Assembly (NCBI GenBank): GCA_030760725.1
Contig: JASWHV010000008.1
Span: 59,867,671 to 59,931,670 of the forward strand
Direction: 5' to 3'
Source of the DNA: Neostapfia colusana
Taxonomy: Eukaryota > Streptophyta > Magnoliopsida > Poales > Poaceae
Length of the DNA stretch: 64,000 bases
Shown here one piece after another: positions 19,604-32,513 of the stretch; position 1 is the first letter of the stretch; each line of letters opens with the position of its first letter. The notes under the pieces are model-generated. The model was given only the letters and a program-made list of their open reading frames with translations, did not search any database and had not been told where the DNA came from. The position numbers and the translations under genes were made by a program.

Positions 19604-22600
19604 ATGGCCGGAAGAGGAAAAGGACGTGCTGCCAACCCTGCCAACAACAACGATGAGGCATGCAACCCTCATCTTTCCGGAGGCCAGGACCGGGGTGGTC
19701 GCCGTGAAGGAGTTGATCCCCTCCACCAAATGCTGGAGAAACAGAATCAGCTCATCCAGAACTTGACTCAAGTGGTGGCCAACTTGCATCAAGTTCCACC
19801 TCCACAAGCTGCACCACGCCAACCAAGGTTGAGTGAGTTTCTAGGAACTCAACCTCCGAAGTTTGCATGTGCTGCTGAACCTCTGGAGGCAGATGATTGG
19901 CTAAAGACCATTGAAAGCAAGATGAGGATCATACAGTGCCAAGGGTATGAGAGGGTGCTGTTTGCCTCTCATCAATTGCATGGACCTGCTGCTGATTGGT
20001 GGACCGCCTACGTGGCCGCCCATCATGACCCTGAGAACATCACTTGGGAAGAGTTCAAGCGTAGCTTCCGCAACCATTACATCCCAAGAGGTGAACTCAA
20101 AAACAAGAGGAAGGAGTTTTTGGGACTGCAGCAGGGAAACATGACGGCGAGGGAATACCTCACTAAATTTACTCAACTATCCCGTTATGCCCCATGGGAC
20201 ATAGAGACTGATGAGCAGAAACAAGATTGTTTCGTGGAAGGACTTACCACAGAAATGCAGTGTGCAATGTCCTCAAATGAGTATGAAAGCTTCCAAAAGA
20301 TGGTGGACAGAGCGTTTGTAGTAGAAAGGAAGCTAAAGGCCTTGGAAAATGAGAATAAGAGGAAGGCCGGGTGGTCACATCAAGCGTCAGGGAGCAACAC
20401 CCGCCCACGTCTGATGCAGCAACCTGCAGGGTAGACGAACCGTGCTGCGGTACCCTACTCAGCACCAAGAGGGTACAACCCGAACTACAGGCCTCCCGCA
20501 GCACCAGCACAGCCACAACGTCAGTTTGTACAGCAGCCTTGCCCCGCATATCCACCTCGACCAGCAGTACAGGGACCTCCAAACCAACCCCAAGACAACA
20601 AAGGCCAGGCACCTAAGGTTGGGGTGCAATGTTTTAGCTGCGGTGAAGTGGGGCACTACGCCCATAAATGCCCAAAGAAGAAGCCTGCACAGCCACAACA
20701 GCAGAATGTGATGCGAGGACGGGTGAACCACGTCACTATGGAGGAAGCGCAAGAGGCACCCGACGTGGTAGTTGGTAAGTTTCCTGCCAATTTACACCTT
20801 GCAACCCTGCTGTTTGATTCTGGTGCTACCCACTCGTTCATTGCTCAAGGGTTTGTTAAGAAGCATGATCTAGCAACAACACAAATGAACTATATGCTAG
20901 CAGTAAACTCTCCAGGTGGAGAAATAAGGACAAGACAAGTGTGTCCCAAGGTGAATCTAGACATTAATGGGGTAGTGTTTACTGCTAAACTCATAGTGAT
21001 AGATTCCCAAGGGATCGATATTATTTTGGGCATGGATTGGTTGACCAAACATAAGGGAATCATTCATTGTTCGACCAGAACGGTGGAACTAACTCACCCT
21101 AGTGGCACAAGAGTAAAGTCCATAACAATACACGAGCCTAGGAGGGACATTAAATTAAATCAAGTTGAGGTGAAAGTTGAGGAAATCAGGACCATCAGGG
21201 AATATCCAGATGTTTTTCCGGAGGAGTTGCCAGGTATGCCTCCCGATCGTGAAGTGGAATTCGCAATTGAGCTAGTACCTGGAACAGCCCCGGTTTACAT
21301 AAGACCTTATCGGATGGACTCCAAGCAGCTAGAAGAACTCAAGGATCATTTGAGAGAATTGACGGAGAAGGGGTATATTCGCCCTAGTTCCTCACCATGG
21401 GGAGCTCCGGTGATATTTGTGCCCAAGAAGGATGAAACCCAAAGGTTATGCGTGGATTACCGTGCCTTGAATGAGGTAACCATCAAGAACAAGTACCCAT
21501 TACCCCGCATTGAAGACTTGTTTGATCAGTTGAGGGAAGCTTGTGTGTTCTCGAAAATTGATCTCAGGTCAGGATATCACCAACTCAAGATAAGGCAGTC
21601 TGATATTCCCAAGACAGCTTTCGTATCTCGGTACGGACTGTATGAATACACTGTCATGCCTTTCAGGCTAACTAATGCCCCGTCATACTTCATGTATCTC
21701 ATGAACAAGGTATTCATGGAATATCTGGACAAATTTGTGGTGGTTTTCATAGATGACATTCTCGTCTTCTCCAAAGATGAACAAGATCATGAGAAACATC
21801 TAAGGTTGGTGTTGCAAAGGCTGAGAGAACACCAACTATATGCCAAGTTGAGCAAGTGTGAGTTTTGGCTGAAGAAAGTTCCCTTCTTAGGACATATAAT
21901 CTCGGAGGGAGGAATCTCCGTGGATCCTGCCAAAATCGAGGATATACAGAAGTGGAAGACCCCTGAAAATGTCGGGGAAGTTCGAAGCTTTTTGGGATTG
22001 GCTTGATACTATCGACGGTTTATTGAGGGATTCTTTAAGATCTCGAGACCCATTACTAAACTGTTAGAGAAGGGAATCACATTCACATGGACGCCACAGT
22101 GCGAAACGAGTTTTCAGGAGTTAAAGAAAAGACTGACAACAGCCCCAGTGCTGGTTATGCCAGATATGTAGAAGAACTTCACGGTGTACTGCGATGCCTC
22201 TGGAAACGGGTTGGGATGTGTTCTCATGCAAGAAGGGCATGTCGTGGCATATGCATCCCGGCAGCTTCGGAAGCACGAGAAAAACTATCCTACACATGAC
22301 TTAGAACTAGCCGCAGTGGTACACGCGTTGAAAATTTAGCGACACTATTTGATGGGGAAGAGGACAGAGATATATACGGATCATAAGAGTTTGAAGTACA
22401 TTTTTACACAGCCAGATCTCAACCTCAGACAAAGAAGATGGTTAGAGCTAATCAATGACTTTGATGTGGGCATCAACTATCATGTTGGGAAGGCAAACGT
22501 CGTGGCCGATGCTTTAAGTCAGAAAGTGCAGGCCAATAAATTGAGCTTGAAGGACATGCCTGCAGAATTGAAGGACGAGGTTATAAGGCTCAATCTATGC

Positions 22601-24072
22601 TTGGTAAATAGTGGTGAAGCCATCGCCATGGAAGTGGATTCCACACTCGAGCGAGACATACGCGAGGGTCAAAAGAATGACAAGAAGATACGAGAGATCA
22701 GACAACTCATCAAGGAAAATAAAGCTCCTGGTTTTAGAGAGGATGAACAAGGAACGGTGTGGCACGGGAAAATAATCTGTGTGCCAGAAGTAAAGGAGAT
22801 CCGTGATTGATTCTGAAGGAGGCTCATGATTCTGACTATTCCATTCATCCTAGGAGTACGAAGATGTACCAGGACCTCAAGAGCAGGTATTGGTGGTATG
22901 GTATGAAGCGAGATGTCACGGAACATGTTGCCCTATATGACACATGTCAGTTGGTGAAAGCAGAACATCAACGACCCGCGGGATTATTGCAACCACTCAA
23001 AGTGCCTGAATGGAAATGGGAAGAAATCGGTATGGATTTCATAGTGGGATTGCCTAGGACCCAATCCGGATATGATTCAATATGGGTCATCATCGGCAGG
23101 CTAACCAAGGTAGCTCATTTCATTCCCGTGAAAGAAAGCTACAGCGGATCCAAATTGGCGGGGTTGTACATGTCAAGGATCGTGTGTTACCCTGGAGTGC
23201 CAAAGAAGATAGTGTCGGATCGAGGGACACAGTTCACCTCAAGGTTCTAGCAGAAGTTGCACGAAACCATGGGAACCCATCTAAACTTTAGTTCTGCCTA
23301 TCATCCCCAAACTTATGGGCAGACGGAAAGAACCAATCAGATTCTTGAAGATATGCTGAGGGCATGTGCACTCAAAAATAATCGGAGTTAGGATAAGAAC
23401 TTACCGTATGCGGAGTTTTCCTATAACAACAGCTATCAAGCTAGTATGAAGATGTCACCGTTTGAAGCTTTGTACGGGAGGAAGTGCAGAACTCCCCTAT
23501 TTTGGAATCAAACAGGGGAAAGTAAAGTGTTTGGTCCAGAAGTACTACAAGAAGCCGAGGCGAAGGTGAGGGAAATTCGCAATAACTTGAGGATAGCACA
23601 GACACGCCAAAAGAGCTATGCCGATGTACGAAGAAGAGAGCTCGTTTTCAACGTGGGAGACTATGTCTATCTCAAGGTGTCCCCTATCAGAGGACTTCGT
23701 CGGTTCAAGGTGAAAGGGAAGTTGTCACCTCGATACATCGGACCCTTTCAAGTTCTGGAAAGAAAAGGCAAAGTGGCGTATCAACTAGAGTTACCGGCTC
23801 GTCTATCGGATGTGCACGATGTATTCCATGTGTCACAACTCAAGAAATGCCTGAGGACGCCTGAAGAGGTGTTACCCATGAATGAAGTGGACGTAGCTGA
23901 GGATTTGTCTTATGCCGAGCAACCATACAAGATTTTGGAGACAATGGAACGCCTCACCAGAAATAAAAGAATCCCGATGTGCAAGGTGCAGTGGAAGCAT
24001 CACTCAGAAGAGGAAGCCACCTGAGAGCGGGAAGATGAGCTCAAGGCACAATTTTTGGAATTGTTTTCTTAG
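19604..24072 (+). pseudogene. gag-pol: Family-A gag-pol polyprotein (copy A2), full length, several stops
   Basis: The order is gag (start MAGRGKGRAANP), CCHC knuckle (CFSCGEVGHYAHKC, about 20630), protease (DSGATHSF, about 20818), RT with FIDDIL catalytic box (about 21746), RNase H (VYCDASGNGLG, about 22182), integrase with HHCC finger (about 22830-22960) and D, D, E motifs, GPF module (about 23735) and a C-terminal chromodomain (about 23930-24070, VQWKHHSEEEAT). This is a Tekay/Del-type chromovirus. In-frame stops lie at 20432, 22004, 22169, 22337, 23248, 23389 and 24022, with a one-base frameshift near 22808. Four stops replace TGG and one replaces CAG, as G-to-A or C-to-T changes. HPQTDG in integrase has become HPQTYG. 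The element cannot make a functional polyprotein. Confidence 0.9.
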
Positions 24073-24103
24073 AACCACCAATCTCAAGGACGAGATTTCT
24101 TTT

Positions 24104-24118
24104 AAGGGGGGTAGAGCT
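24104..24118 (+). other. Polypurine tract, element A2
   Basis: AAGGGGGGTAGAGC directly precedes LTR3. This is the plus-strand primer site expected upstream of a 3' LTR. The same tract precedes the A3 3' LTR in reverse (41551-41562). Confidence 0.85.
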
Positions 24119-27100
24119 GTAACACCCCAAAATCTTGTTAAGACTCTAAATCCTGTTAAGAGGGGAATTTAAAAATTTTTGGACGTGTTGCATGTTTTGC
24201 AACAATTTAAATTCAAACTGGAATTCAATTTAAACTCAAAACAGAAAAGAAATAGAAAAAAAGAAAAAAAAGAAAACAGAAAAAAACCGGCCAGTGGGCC
24301 GAAACCCACCAGCCGGCCCACCCAGCACCCGCGTCAGCCTGCAGCCGCGCGCGCCCCCTTCCTCCCACTGACAGGCGGGGCCCACCAGCCCTTCTTCTAC
24401 CTCGCGCCCGCGCCCGCGATCGGCCGGACTCTCTCTCACCCCGAATCCAAACCGACCCGGATTTCTGCGTATCCCAGCCGAATTTCGATCGGGGGCGACG
24501 CAAACTCGATCTAAACCACCCCGCCGCACTTCCCCGTCTATAAAAACCCCGGCCTCGTCCCGTTTTTCTCACGCGATCTGATGTTTTTACTCCGGTGAGA
24601 ACCCGAGCCTTCTCCGGCGAATTCTGGCCGATCTAAGTTCGGAAATTCCGATCTAACTCGCTGGTCTTGATCCACCGCCTACGGGGAACCCTGCAGGTGC
24701 AGAAAACTCGGTGACTTGCGGTTCAAACACAGCGCCGACGAGCCTCGCTGTGGTTTCACTTCAGACCTCGTCACCGACCGCCTTCCAGGACCTCCGAGCT
24801 CAAGAAAACCCCCGAGGTGAGATCCCCGACCTCCCCTCCACCGATCTATGCCATAAAATCACAGTTCTAGGAAGAATTTACGAAGATCCGAAACTCTCTG
24901 GCGAGATCGCCGCTTTCCGCCGCCGTGCGCCGCCAGGCAGCGCCGCCCGCGCTCGGTTAGAGCGACGTGGCCGCTTGTGCGCCGTCTATTTTAAATCGCA
25001 CGGTAGACTTTAAATCCCCGCGTACCGGTTTGACGTTATAATCTCAGCCGTCTATTTTAAATTGGACGGTCCACGTCAGCCCCGCGTTATAAAGACTGGA
25101 AATCTTACGTGCTACCCCCTGGGGTTCTCGGGAAATAAGAGCTAGCCCCGGAAACTTCTGATCTAGCCACTGGAACTTCAGAAAATCATGTAAATTCATT
25201 TAAAAATCAGTTTTAGCCCCTGGACTTAATAAAAATTAGGAAAAACTCCTCTGTTATGTATAGCTAGACCCCTGAAAATTGTTAAAATAATATTATAGAC
25301 CCTGTAGTGGGGTGAGTTTACCTTTTTAGCCCTGTTTGATATTTAATTTAGGAAATTGAATATGTGGCTAGTATTTAAAATTTAAAAAGTGGGACAAACA
25401 TATTGTCAAAATTAAATTAAAAACTTTCTCAGTATTTGGAAAACATTGGAGTGAGATAAAAATATATTTTGGGCTGAAATGAATCTGTTTAATTTATTAT
25501 TCACATTTAGGGACACATTTTTAAGTAAAGAATAGTTCTGGAAAATAGGTAAAATAATTGTAAAATAGTTTACATCAGAGGAAAAGGTCAAAAATATATT
25601 AGTAAATATTTTAGATCAGAACCTATTCTGTTTAGATGATGTGTCTTGTTATTTTCATAATAATGTTCACATTTAGGCACAGGAAATAAATCTGAAAATA
25701 TAGCAACTAGTAAATGATAAATGGAGTTTCTAAAATCCAAAGAATTCAGTTTAGGGTTGGTAGAAATTCTGAAGACACATATGGAGAAGGAAAATACCTT
25801 TCATGCATACTTGGTAGCTAAAAGGTGTAGTAATTGAATATAAGGAATTTATGTAAATTTGAAACTCATATATATAGTATGTAAGTATAAATGTGAACAC
25901 AAAAGTATGAATCATATACACATGATTAAAAGTGCATGCAAGCCACAAATCAACACACATAGAGTAACCACAACACATATAATGGTGAATGACTTTCATA
26001 AATATGAATGTGTGGTTTGTATGAAGTAGAAGTGTGAACTATGTCTTATGGATTGTTGTTTTTCTTTTGCTATGTGTGATGGTATGATGTAGAATCTGCT
26101 CAAAAGCAAGTTATTCCTTTCCAAGATCAGGACTACCCATTTCAAGAGCAGCAGGAAGGAAGCAAGTGTCCTTGACCACTTTGATCCTATACTAGGATGT
26201 TTAAATAGAATTATTGCATTGTCAAGTTAAATATGAAACCCATGCTAGGAAGTTTCCCTAGAATTGCATTACCTTGTTTCCTTGTAGCTTGGGTTGGGAT
26301 TTATTTTATCATGTCATTTATTATTATGCATATGCTTAGCCATGCTTAGAATGGGATATTTGGGATATGAGATCATCAGTTTATTTTACCATACTCTTGA
26401 ATGAAATATTGTGAGTTATGTAGAGGTTGGGATCTAGGCAAGTTGGATGTTTTGGTTGTGTGCTGGGTGCACGAGACTCGGGTTTGTGTTTAGTACTTGC
26501 CTGGATCCTAAGGACCGGTTCATGGAGCATGTAACCTGGCTTTACCGTGCCAACCACATGCTGAGATGGAGCAGCTTGGCCAATTAATTAGGTGTATCCC
26601 CGGCGTAGTATGGGTGTGTTAGATGGTGCGGGGAGTAGGTGTCAGCTGGACTACCATATGAACCGCAAGGCTCAAGAGGGGGCCACTGCAGCGGGGTTGG
26701 AGCCTCTTGTATGCTGTTATTGGTGAAACCTCAGTGGGCCCACGCTCGTCGGGAATCCCTTTGTAAAGGCTTCGTAGTGATCTCCTGGCTACACACCTGG
26801 CAAGTGTGAATGTGGTTCGTAGCCACTGGCATAATGGAGGTTCTTTTAGTCCACCCGGCAACGGGGGATGAAATCATTACATGTGGGTATAGTGGTACAA
26901 ACTCTGCAGAGTCAAAACTGTCATGACAGCCGTGCTCACGGTCAAGAGCGGCTTGGACTTATTCATGATTAGAGGATGATGAATTTGGAAGTTGAGGATG
27001 TTAAGCGGGGAGCTTAACATTGGAAATGATATTATGGTTACTTGAGTTTTGATGATGGGTTGGGAGATTGGGACCATTTCACCTGTGTAGTAATGTAGGT

Positions 27101-27563
27101 GCTTAATAAGCTAAGGTGGTAGGTAATAATTGCTTAGTGCTTTAACCATGAGTTCAACCTCTCCTTGCTCTAGCCATGCATGACATAACTTTCCCACACT
27201 TGCTGAGTACCAATGGTACTCAAACTTGCATATTTGTTGGTTTATATTGCTGCTCAGGTCAAGAGAATGATGTGGTGTTTAATGATCAAGACTTCGGACC
27301 CGAAGAAGGTTTCTAGGTTCATGGAGTCCCCTGGGCAACGCCTGTGACGGAGCTCACAAGAATAATATTCCGCTGCTAGTTTATTTACTTGTGATGAACT
27401 TATTATCATCCGTCGAGACATATGCTATGTAAGACTTATTTATATTCGACACCTGGCTTGTAATAAATGATGCTTCACTATTTGTCATCACATATATGAG
27501 AAAATGATCCTAGCATACATGTGATATTCACTCGGTTGTTCTTCGGAGAAACCGGGTGTGACA
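24119..27563 (+). mobile_element. Family-A LTR3, a chimera of the A2 and A1 LTRs
   Basis: It is 3,445 bases, TGTAACACCCC...GGGTGTGACA. Up to about 26460 it follows LTR2, for example in the A-rich tract near 24240 and TTTTGGTTGTGTGCTGGG near 26450. From about 26580 it follows LTR1, for example CCAATTAATTAGG, GGCTCAAGAGG, GGAGCCTCTTG, and GAGGATGATGAATTTGGAAG near 26970. The crossover therefore lies between about 26460 and 26583. The TATA box is at 24539-24546. The right flank GCTCA is the outer target duplication. Confidence 0.85.
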
Positions 27564-30500
27564 GCTCACGAGCGTTTTCATCGCCGCTCTCTGGTCACCG
27601 GCGTCCAGGAAACACAGGCTCCTTCGTGCCTGACGATCAACACAAGAAACAACCTCCCTAAGGTGCTGATCCTTCTAGTCCAAACCGTTCGTCGTTTCGT
27701 GCACTGTCGGGTGAGAATTTCCCAGGGGATGTTTCGGTGTTCTTAAAACCAAGCCACCCCAAATCCTAAAATTCGCGGGTATTGGCTCAACACCGGTTTT
27801 TTCCGAGCTACACATACGTTCTGCACTTGTCCACGACCACCTAGGATCAAAAATCAGCGAAAACCATGGGCTAGGGTTACGGTTCTTCAAAGTTTTCCGA
27901 TTACAGCCGATATCGGTCCTAGGTCGACGGTGAGCACGTAGCTCCGGCCATTTCCATGGCCAACCGAGCTCATATTCGTGCTCAGTATGGCACAGCGGAG
28001 CTGTAGGAGCAAACTGTGTGAAGAATAAGGCCCTGAGTAGCCCGGGCGACATCGCCGGAGTAGGGAGAGCCGCTGTCACCGTCGCGGGCATGGTTCCAGC
28101 CATCGCCGAGCTTCGGTGAGGGAACCAGCATGTTCTCCGAGCCAAGTTAGGCCCAGGCGGCGAGAACCGTCGAAGGTCGTGTGGCGAAATGGCCGGCGGC
28201 GAGAACTCCGGCGAGGCACCGCCGCGGGATGGCGCGAGGTAGACGAAGGGGGGCCGGCTCCACCGGTCAGCCTCTGTTCTCGCGCGGAGATCCGTTTGCG
28301 GCCGGGATTCAGTGCAGCAGCACGGGTAAAACCCCGTGGGCCGCGGTGTGGCCGCATTCTCAGTGGGCCGGTTTAAGGAGTGGGCCCCACCCGCAGAGTT
28401 TAAACATTTTGGGAATTTCCAGTTTTAGTTCAAACTTCAAATGCATAGAACTTTTGCTAGGAAACTCCAAATTCAGTGACTCAATTTTTGATGAACTCAG
28501 GATTCTGAGTACTTTCTAGAAATACCAATTTCAGCTAATGAAACCTAATAGTTTTCAAGAATTAATTCCCTAAAGTTTAAACTGTTGGGAATTTTATCTG
28601 GATAATTACTTTATGAAAAATTCTGAAATTTGTCTGAGAGGTTCATTTGAAAATCGTTAAGTCTCAGTAAAATTTTCAGACTCATCCAAGTTCATTTTGT
28701 CCCTCTAATGGGGTGATTAAGTGAACTGCCCTGAGAAAATAGAAAAATGTACAGAAACATTTTTCAGATTTTCTCAAATCTTGTTTAGGGCATAACTTCC
28801 TTTAGAATTCTTCAAATGACCTGAAACCAATTCCATTAGAACCATTTCAAATTCTAGTTTCCAGAAAGTAATGGTGGGAGCCATGAAAACCCTTGAAATT
28901 ACTTAGAGGCTCAAATATTGACCAAATAGGTTGTTATTTGTACAAGGCTCAAATGAACTTTGTTTCAAATGAAACTTGGTCAAGACTCTGGTTAGGACCC
29001 TACCAAGCCACCATAAAAATTTCAGAGCCAAAGGGAAGGGATAGATAGGGTTATAGGAATTACTTATTCAAGTTTACACATTGCATTTGAAATGACATGT
29101 AGTATCTCATTAACGTGTAGTCGCTGAAGGCGAGGAGACTCCGGAAGTGCTCGACTTCCTCCTTCCGGACGAAGACCTAACCACTGACCAGTAGCAACAA
29201 GGCAAGCCCCGGTTTGCATTAACCCTTTTATAAAGTTTTGCTTTGTTTACATGTTTCTTATGAAGTATGAATGTGCATTAGGTGTAGGATGGATGGAACC
29301 TCACTTGCATAGCCAAAAGTTCCTATCAGAGTGAGGGTAGTGTCTAAGACCTCAAGTAGACAGGCTACGCTTAATGATTCATAGGACTTTGGTACAAGTC
29401 GAGTAGTTGGAATCTACTCACGAGTTAGACTTGGGACACACGGGATTGGTTCGAGTGATGTGAGATCACTTTAGTAATGAAAATGAGACTAGGCAGGGGC
29501 TAGGGCGCAGCAAGAGGAAGTCTTGTGTGCACAGCCCTGTCTGTGTCGATTGAGGACCGATCCGTGTGCGGCCCTGCTGAGCAAGTATTGAACGTACCGA
29601 AGGCATATCGGATATATGGGCCCCGATAAACCGATGTAACCTAAACCTCCGGACGTCGAGGCATAGCACACCGATTTATAGGTGTAGGTTGCTGGAAGCA
29701 AGGTGGAAATCCGCTAACGGGCATACAGAGATGCTCCGTGTACGGAACCTCCTGCTCGTTTCGGTGCGACCGGTTCGACGTTTGGGCTGTTGGGTGAAAG
29801 GTTGTCCCGTCCGACATCGAGTGAGCGTGCTGTGCAGCTCCACGGGTGGGCATACATGACGTGCTCTTTGGGTCTCCCTGCAGGTGTATACCGAGTCGAT
29901 TCGCTGTCCCTCGCGGTGACGAGTACCGCTTGTTCACTGCATCGTAACGTAGATAATTTATGGAATGTTATGATTCAATTCTGCTGTATGATATAATTGT
30001 ATTGTTACATGTGTGCCACCAAATATTGCTTACTAAATTTCAGATTCATAAACTGTTAACTTGTGGCTAGAAGATGAACTAAGGACCAACTATAGGCGGG
30101 TTCGTTTGCTGAAATTTTACCATCCCATGTTCATTGTACCCTACATGTAAAGTTTCATTCCTAGGTGAGTCGGTTAAGTCTTGTTGAGCCATCGTGCTCA
30201 CGGTTGCTGCTTAAGTGTTTTTCAGGTGAGGAGCCACCCACAGACTCGGGGTACGAGTCCACCGGTGAGGGTTACCCCCCGTCGGGGACCACGGCTGAGT
30301 GGGAGCCGTGCACGCCGCGCTGATCTGAGGAGTGCAGCTAGTGTGGGTTGCCCTAGGGCTGGGCAACCGACTTTTGCTAGATAGGCGGGCGTGAGTTGTA
30401 CAAATTAGACTTCCGCTGTGTAATAAAGACACTAGTTTGTAACTGAGTATTGTACCAGTTTGTACAGTTTCAGTTTGCTTTCCCTCTAATAAAAATGTGT

Positions 30501-30582
30501 CCTTATGACGTGTGCTGTCGGGTGTCGCATCGTGCGGCACCACCCTCTACGATCCTGGATGAGCGGATTCCGGTCCGCCACA
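27564..30582 (+). mobile_element. Element B1 5' LTR, piece 3 of 3
   Basis: It matches 51098-53488 of the B1 3' LTR and continues about 490 bases further to the true LTR end, GGTCCGCCACA. It contains the exon-like block (29121-29205) and the hairpin (30185-30200) also seen in the lone LTR at 1701-5723. The reconstructed B1 LTR would be about 3.7-3.8 kb. Short minus-strand ORFs over 27675-28357 recur in the sister LTR at 51202-51744 but lie in GC-rich sequence and are broken there; I do not call a gene. Confidence 0.85.
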
Positions 30583-30585
30583 GCC

Positions 30586-30603
30586 TGGTATCAGAGCTGC
30601 ATT
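30586..30603 (+). other. tRNA-Met primer-binding site, element B1
   Basis: TGGTATCAGAGCTGCATT begins three bases after the LTR end. The same sequence lies on the minus strand in B2 (61223-61240). Confidence 0.9.
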
Positions 30604-32513
30604 GGGGATAGCACAGTACTTAAGGACTGTATTACGGGAAGACTTAGGTTTACGGTGAGGATCCGGTAGGGACAGGACTAACATATGTGTTATAATTCTG
30701 AATTTTGATTATGTAACGACGCACCTACGCTCTGGTAAGAATGGTAAGGAACGCCACCGAAAGCGGTTTCAATTTTGGTTAGCTCTCCTGACGAGGAACG
30801 TGGTTCAGGGAGAGGTCTCACAGCTTGGTGTGAGACGTTAATATGAAACTCTTGGACTCTTCATGTTCCTGAGTTCATATGAAAAGCTGTTCCCTAGCGT
30901 GCATTAGGCAAGTAAATGGAGACCCCATCACGTGGTCAGTAACGTGAGAGTGTGTTCATCTGGAAATAGCCCAGGAGGACATACGCAACGCTTGCCACCG
31001 GCGTGCCCTGCAGGGCAGTAGGTGGTATCTGTTGGGTTGATAACATTCCCAACCGTGACGACCAGTTCATGATCTACTCGGGTTCCCCGTCGTGTGGTGT
31101 TGAAACACGATCACGTACCTTGAGACGTGGCTTAACTCAAGGACGACCATATGACAATGATACATGCGTTTGTATTTCCTTTCAAATATGGAACTGCCTG
31201 AAATGGAAACACAACCTTTGAGTGCATCACTATTGTGTGGTCTTCTGCAGGTACTAACCACGTATGTATCCGTGTAGTAAACGTGTGCGAGAGACCGTTT
31301 AGTGCCACACTTGAGACGTATATGCCTGTATAATCCGGGTAGGAATTTTCTTTTGTGAGGAACGTAGCATAGGCATGTGCATGAAAGGTAATAATAACAA
31401 GGAACTAAAATCACTAAGTTGCAACATTTAGGACCCTGGTTGGGTAGAAAAATCTGATAGTTGATCACTGTAGTTCTAAAGGATTGAAAAACAGAGTGCT
31501 CTGTTTTGGGCAGCAAGTTTGCTGAACTTTGACAGGGCATAACTCACAAATTATTTAGCCAATGGAGATGTGGTATATAGTTCTGGAAGTGTATTTAAGT
31601 ACTCTACAACTTTTTTGTAGACTTCCAGAGCTGAAACACATCTTAAGATGGCCTAAATTCCAGAGGAATGTAAACTGTCCAGAACCAGGACAGAGTTAAA
31701 CACTCTCTGGATTGTTCTGTTTTTCAAGCATAACTTCCTGTAAAAAAATCTAAAATTATCATATGACACATATTTGGAAAGGGTAGGAGATGTGTTACAT
31801 CTTTGTAATTCAAAGTTTCTGTAATTGCAGCACGAAATTCAGTGGAAATATGAGTTGAAAACAGCAACTTCCAAAGGAGGTGCTGTTGAAATTCTTCCAG
31901 AAATTCTGTTAACTTTGAATTACCATAACTTTTATCCAGAGCTGATATGAGGGGCAAATAAATACTTGTTGGAAAGCTACTGAAGTGAACTTTAACTTTG
32001 GTATTCAACTTGAGTCACAAAAACGCCCAGAACCAGGTCCAAATCTGGAATGTGTAGAAACTGGTCATTCTGACAGAGGGATGACAGTTGAACTCATTAG
32101 AGAGATTGCTGTACCCTAGGGGGTTTAAGTACGCCCAATGGGGTAGAACATACTCATGAGCGGTTATATTCAACTAGTGAAAGCTTGAGTATATGCTTTA
32201 CTCAAGTTTCTTTTGCTAGAGACCATGTTTGTGTCGTATTGAAGATAAAAGGGTGGTATACGTGATGGCCAAGCGATAGTAACGTCTCGTAGTGACCAAA
32301 CCTAGTTGTGGTGAGCTTCCAAAGAGGAGGTTCATCAAGTTGGATTTAAGCTAGCTTGTATTTGGTCTGGTAATGGTGTAGCATGTGCAAAGTTATTACA
32401 TTATCTGTATACGGGATGTATCGCATGCCTTATTGTCATTATGTTTGACGCCATTTTATTGGACTGCATGCAACATGTTGCGGGACTGATTTTTATTGTC
32501 ATATGGTTACACA
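30604..32513 (+). other. Long untranslated leader of element B1
   Basis: About 1.9 kb between the primer site and gag without a credible ORF on the plus strand. It is conserved, with decay, in B2 (59400-61222, reverse strand). In family A the corresponding interval holds ORF0; nothing like ORF0 is recognisable here. It may carry packaging or translation signals, but I see no defined one. Confidence 0.6.

Larger units (their letters stand above)
5909..27563 (+). mobile_element. Family-A composite: LTR-internal-LTR-internal-LTR
   Basis: Three directly repeated family-A LTRs (5909-9338, 14872-18310, 24119-27563) separate two internal regions. Target duplications lie only at the outer ends. The first internal region holds ORF0 and gag, then a CACTA fragment and a second gag piece. 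The second is a full-length but mutated internal region. The third LTR is a hybrid: its left part matches LTR2 and its right part matches LTR1. The simplest history is that A2 inserted into gag sequence of or next to A1, and that the A2 3' LTR then recombined with the A1 3' LTR, deleting what lay between them. Confidence 0.8.

Noticed and set aside
27675..28357. Overlapping minus-strand ORFs (156 and 93 codons) in the B1 5' LTR
   Set aside because: A similar frame exists at 51202-51744, but with different fusion between frames, as expected of decaying GC-rich DNA rather than a gene.
31067..31540. 157-codon minus-strand ORF in the B1 leader
   Set aside because: It is not kept in the B2 leader, has no domain, and is antisense to the element.
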